Shown piece after piece: positions 14,137-14,335 of a stretch of DNA of 14,335 bases. The notes under the pieces are model-generated. The model was not told the DNA's origin and ran no database searches. It saw only the letters and a program-made list of their open reading frames with translations. The stretch is from an uncultured Gemmatimonadota bacterium (GTDB lineage: Bacteria > Gemmatimonadota > Gemmatimonadetes > Gemmatimonadales > Gemmatimonadaceae). The stretch lies in contig CAMLDY010000060.1 in assembly GCA_946478895.1 (NCBI GenBank), positions 1 to 14,335 of the forward strand, given 5' to 3'. A program made the translations under genes and the position numbers. How positions within the stretch are numbered: position 1 is the stretch's first letter; the number at the start of each line of letters is the position of its first letter.

Positions 14137-14335
14137 AAGCGACTCCACTGAAGAGGTTGGGCCCGTATCAGGCATTACGGATACCAGCTGTGCCATTTCC
14201 ATAAGTGCATGGGGCACATAAACTTGCGCGATAGAATTGACAGGGGCCGGTCTGACCTGTCACCATTCTCGGACAGAACCGGAGGTCAGAGGAACGATCT
14301 CGGTTCCCCGGGTATGACGAAACAGCCCCGATTTC
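14137..14335. other. Non-coding upstream region of the NlpC/P60 fusion gene with short inverted repeats
   Basis: No convincing gene is seen in these roughly 200 bases. TGACAGG (14238-14244) and CCTGTCA (14256-14262) are 7-base complements around 11 bases. TCTGACCT (14251-14258) is complementary to AGGTCAGA (14283-14290), so alternative pairings exist. It probably holds the promoter of the minus-strand gene, but no clear -35/-10 pair is identifiable. An ATG at 14314 on the plus strand opens a frame that leaves the window after seven codons. Confidence 0.4.

Noticed and set aside
14164..14185. A further GTGATA-type site near the peptidase gene start
   Set aside because: On the minus strand only CTGATACG matches; the A run and the GACAT end are missing, and no second copy follows at 21 bases.
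14314..14335. Start of a plus-strand gene at the window end
   Set aside because: Only seven codons are visible and the AGAGGAA stretch is too far upstream to be a good ribosome site.

Overview
The window is about 14.3 kb of GC-rich bacterial chromosome with Gram-negative features: a type IV pilus motor, outer-membrane beta-barrels, and lipoprotein and Sec signal peptides. Gene style fits Gemmatimonadota or a neighbouring phylum. Examples are a lipoprotein opening with C-S-D-x-T-A-P just after its lipobox, a pilB-pilT-pilC order, and an AraC-type protein with a receiver-like front. That placement is inference from style; there is no rRNA or other phylogenetic marker here.

Layout. (1) 1-3241, plus strand: the 3' part of pilB, then pilT and pilC, closed by a strong bidirectional terminator at 3261-3297. 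(2) 3315-8408, minus strand: a small outer-membrane beta-barrel protein, then a compact redox group read right to left. That group is a secreted protein with nine cysteine pairs, an LLM-class flavin monooxygenase, an NAD(P)H:FMN reductase and an aldo/keto reductase. A 108-residue hypothetical protein sits upstream of it. (3) 8538-12747, the most unusual part: a family 5 solute-binding lipoprotein, a TPR-like helical protein, a 45-codon lipoprotein and a receiver-like plus AraC-type regulator. (4) 12749-14136, minus strand: a secreted fusion of a beta-rich domain with an NlpC/P60 peptidase, followed by a 79-residue protein with an overlapping ATGA stop/start.

The main discovery is a dispersed 18-bp element, consensus GTGATAWGAAAAYGACAT, present in three intergenic regions (8446-8484, 10215-10279, 11766-11825). 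It forms head-to-tail arrays with a 21-bp step (22 in one array). In all three places the arrays point the same way toward a gene: the 108-residue protein, the TPR-like protein and the small lipoprotein. The 21-bp direct-repeat step matches the spacing of AraC half-sites, and an AraC-type regulator lies beside one array. I propose a local, probably wider, regulon of regulator, TPR protein and secreted peptide/lipoprotein that I do not recognise as a described system.

In the redox group, the FMN reductase could supply reduced flavin to the LLM monooxygenase. The pilus genes are conventional: PilB drives extension, PilT drives retraction, and PilC is the inner-membrane platform.
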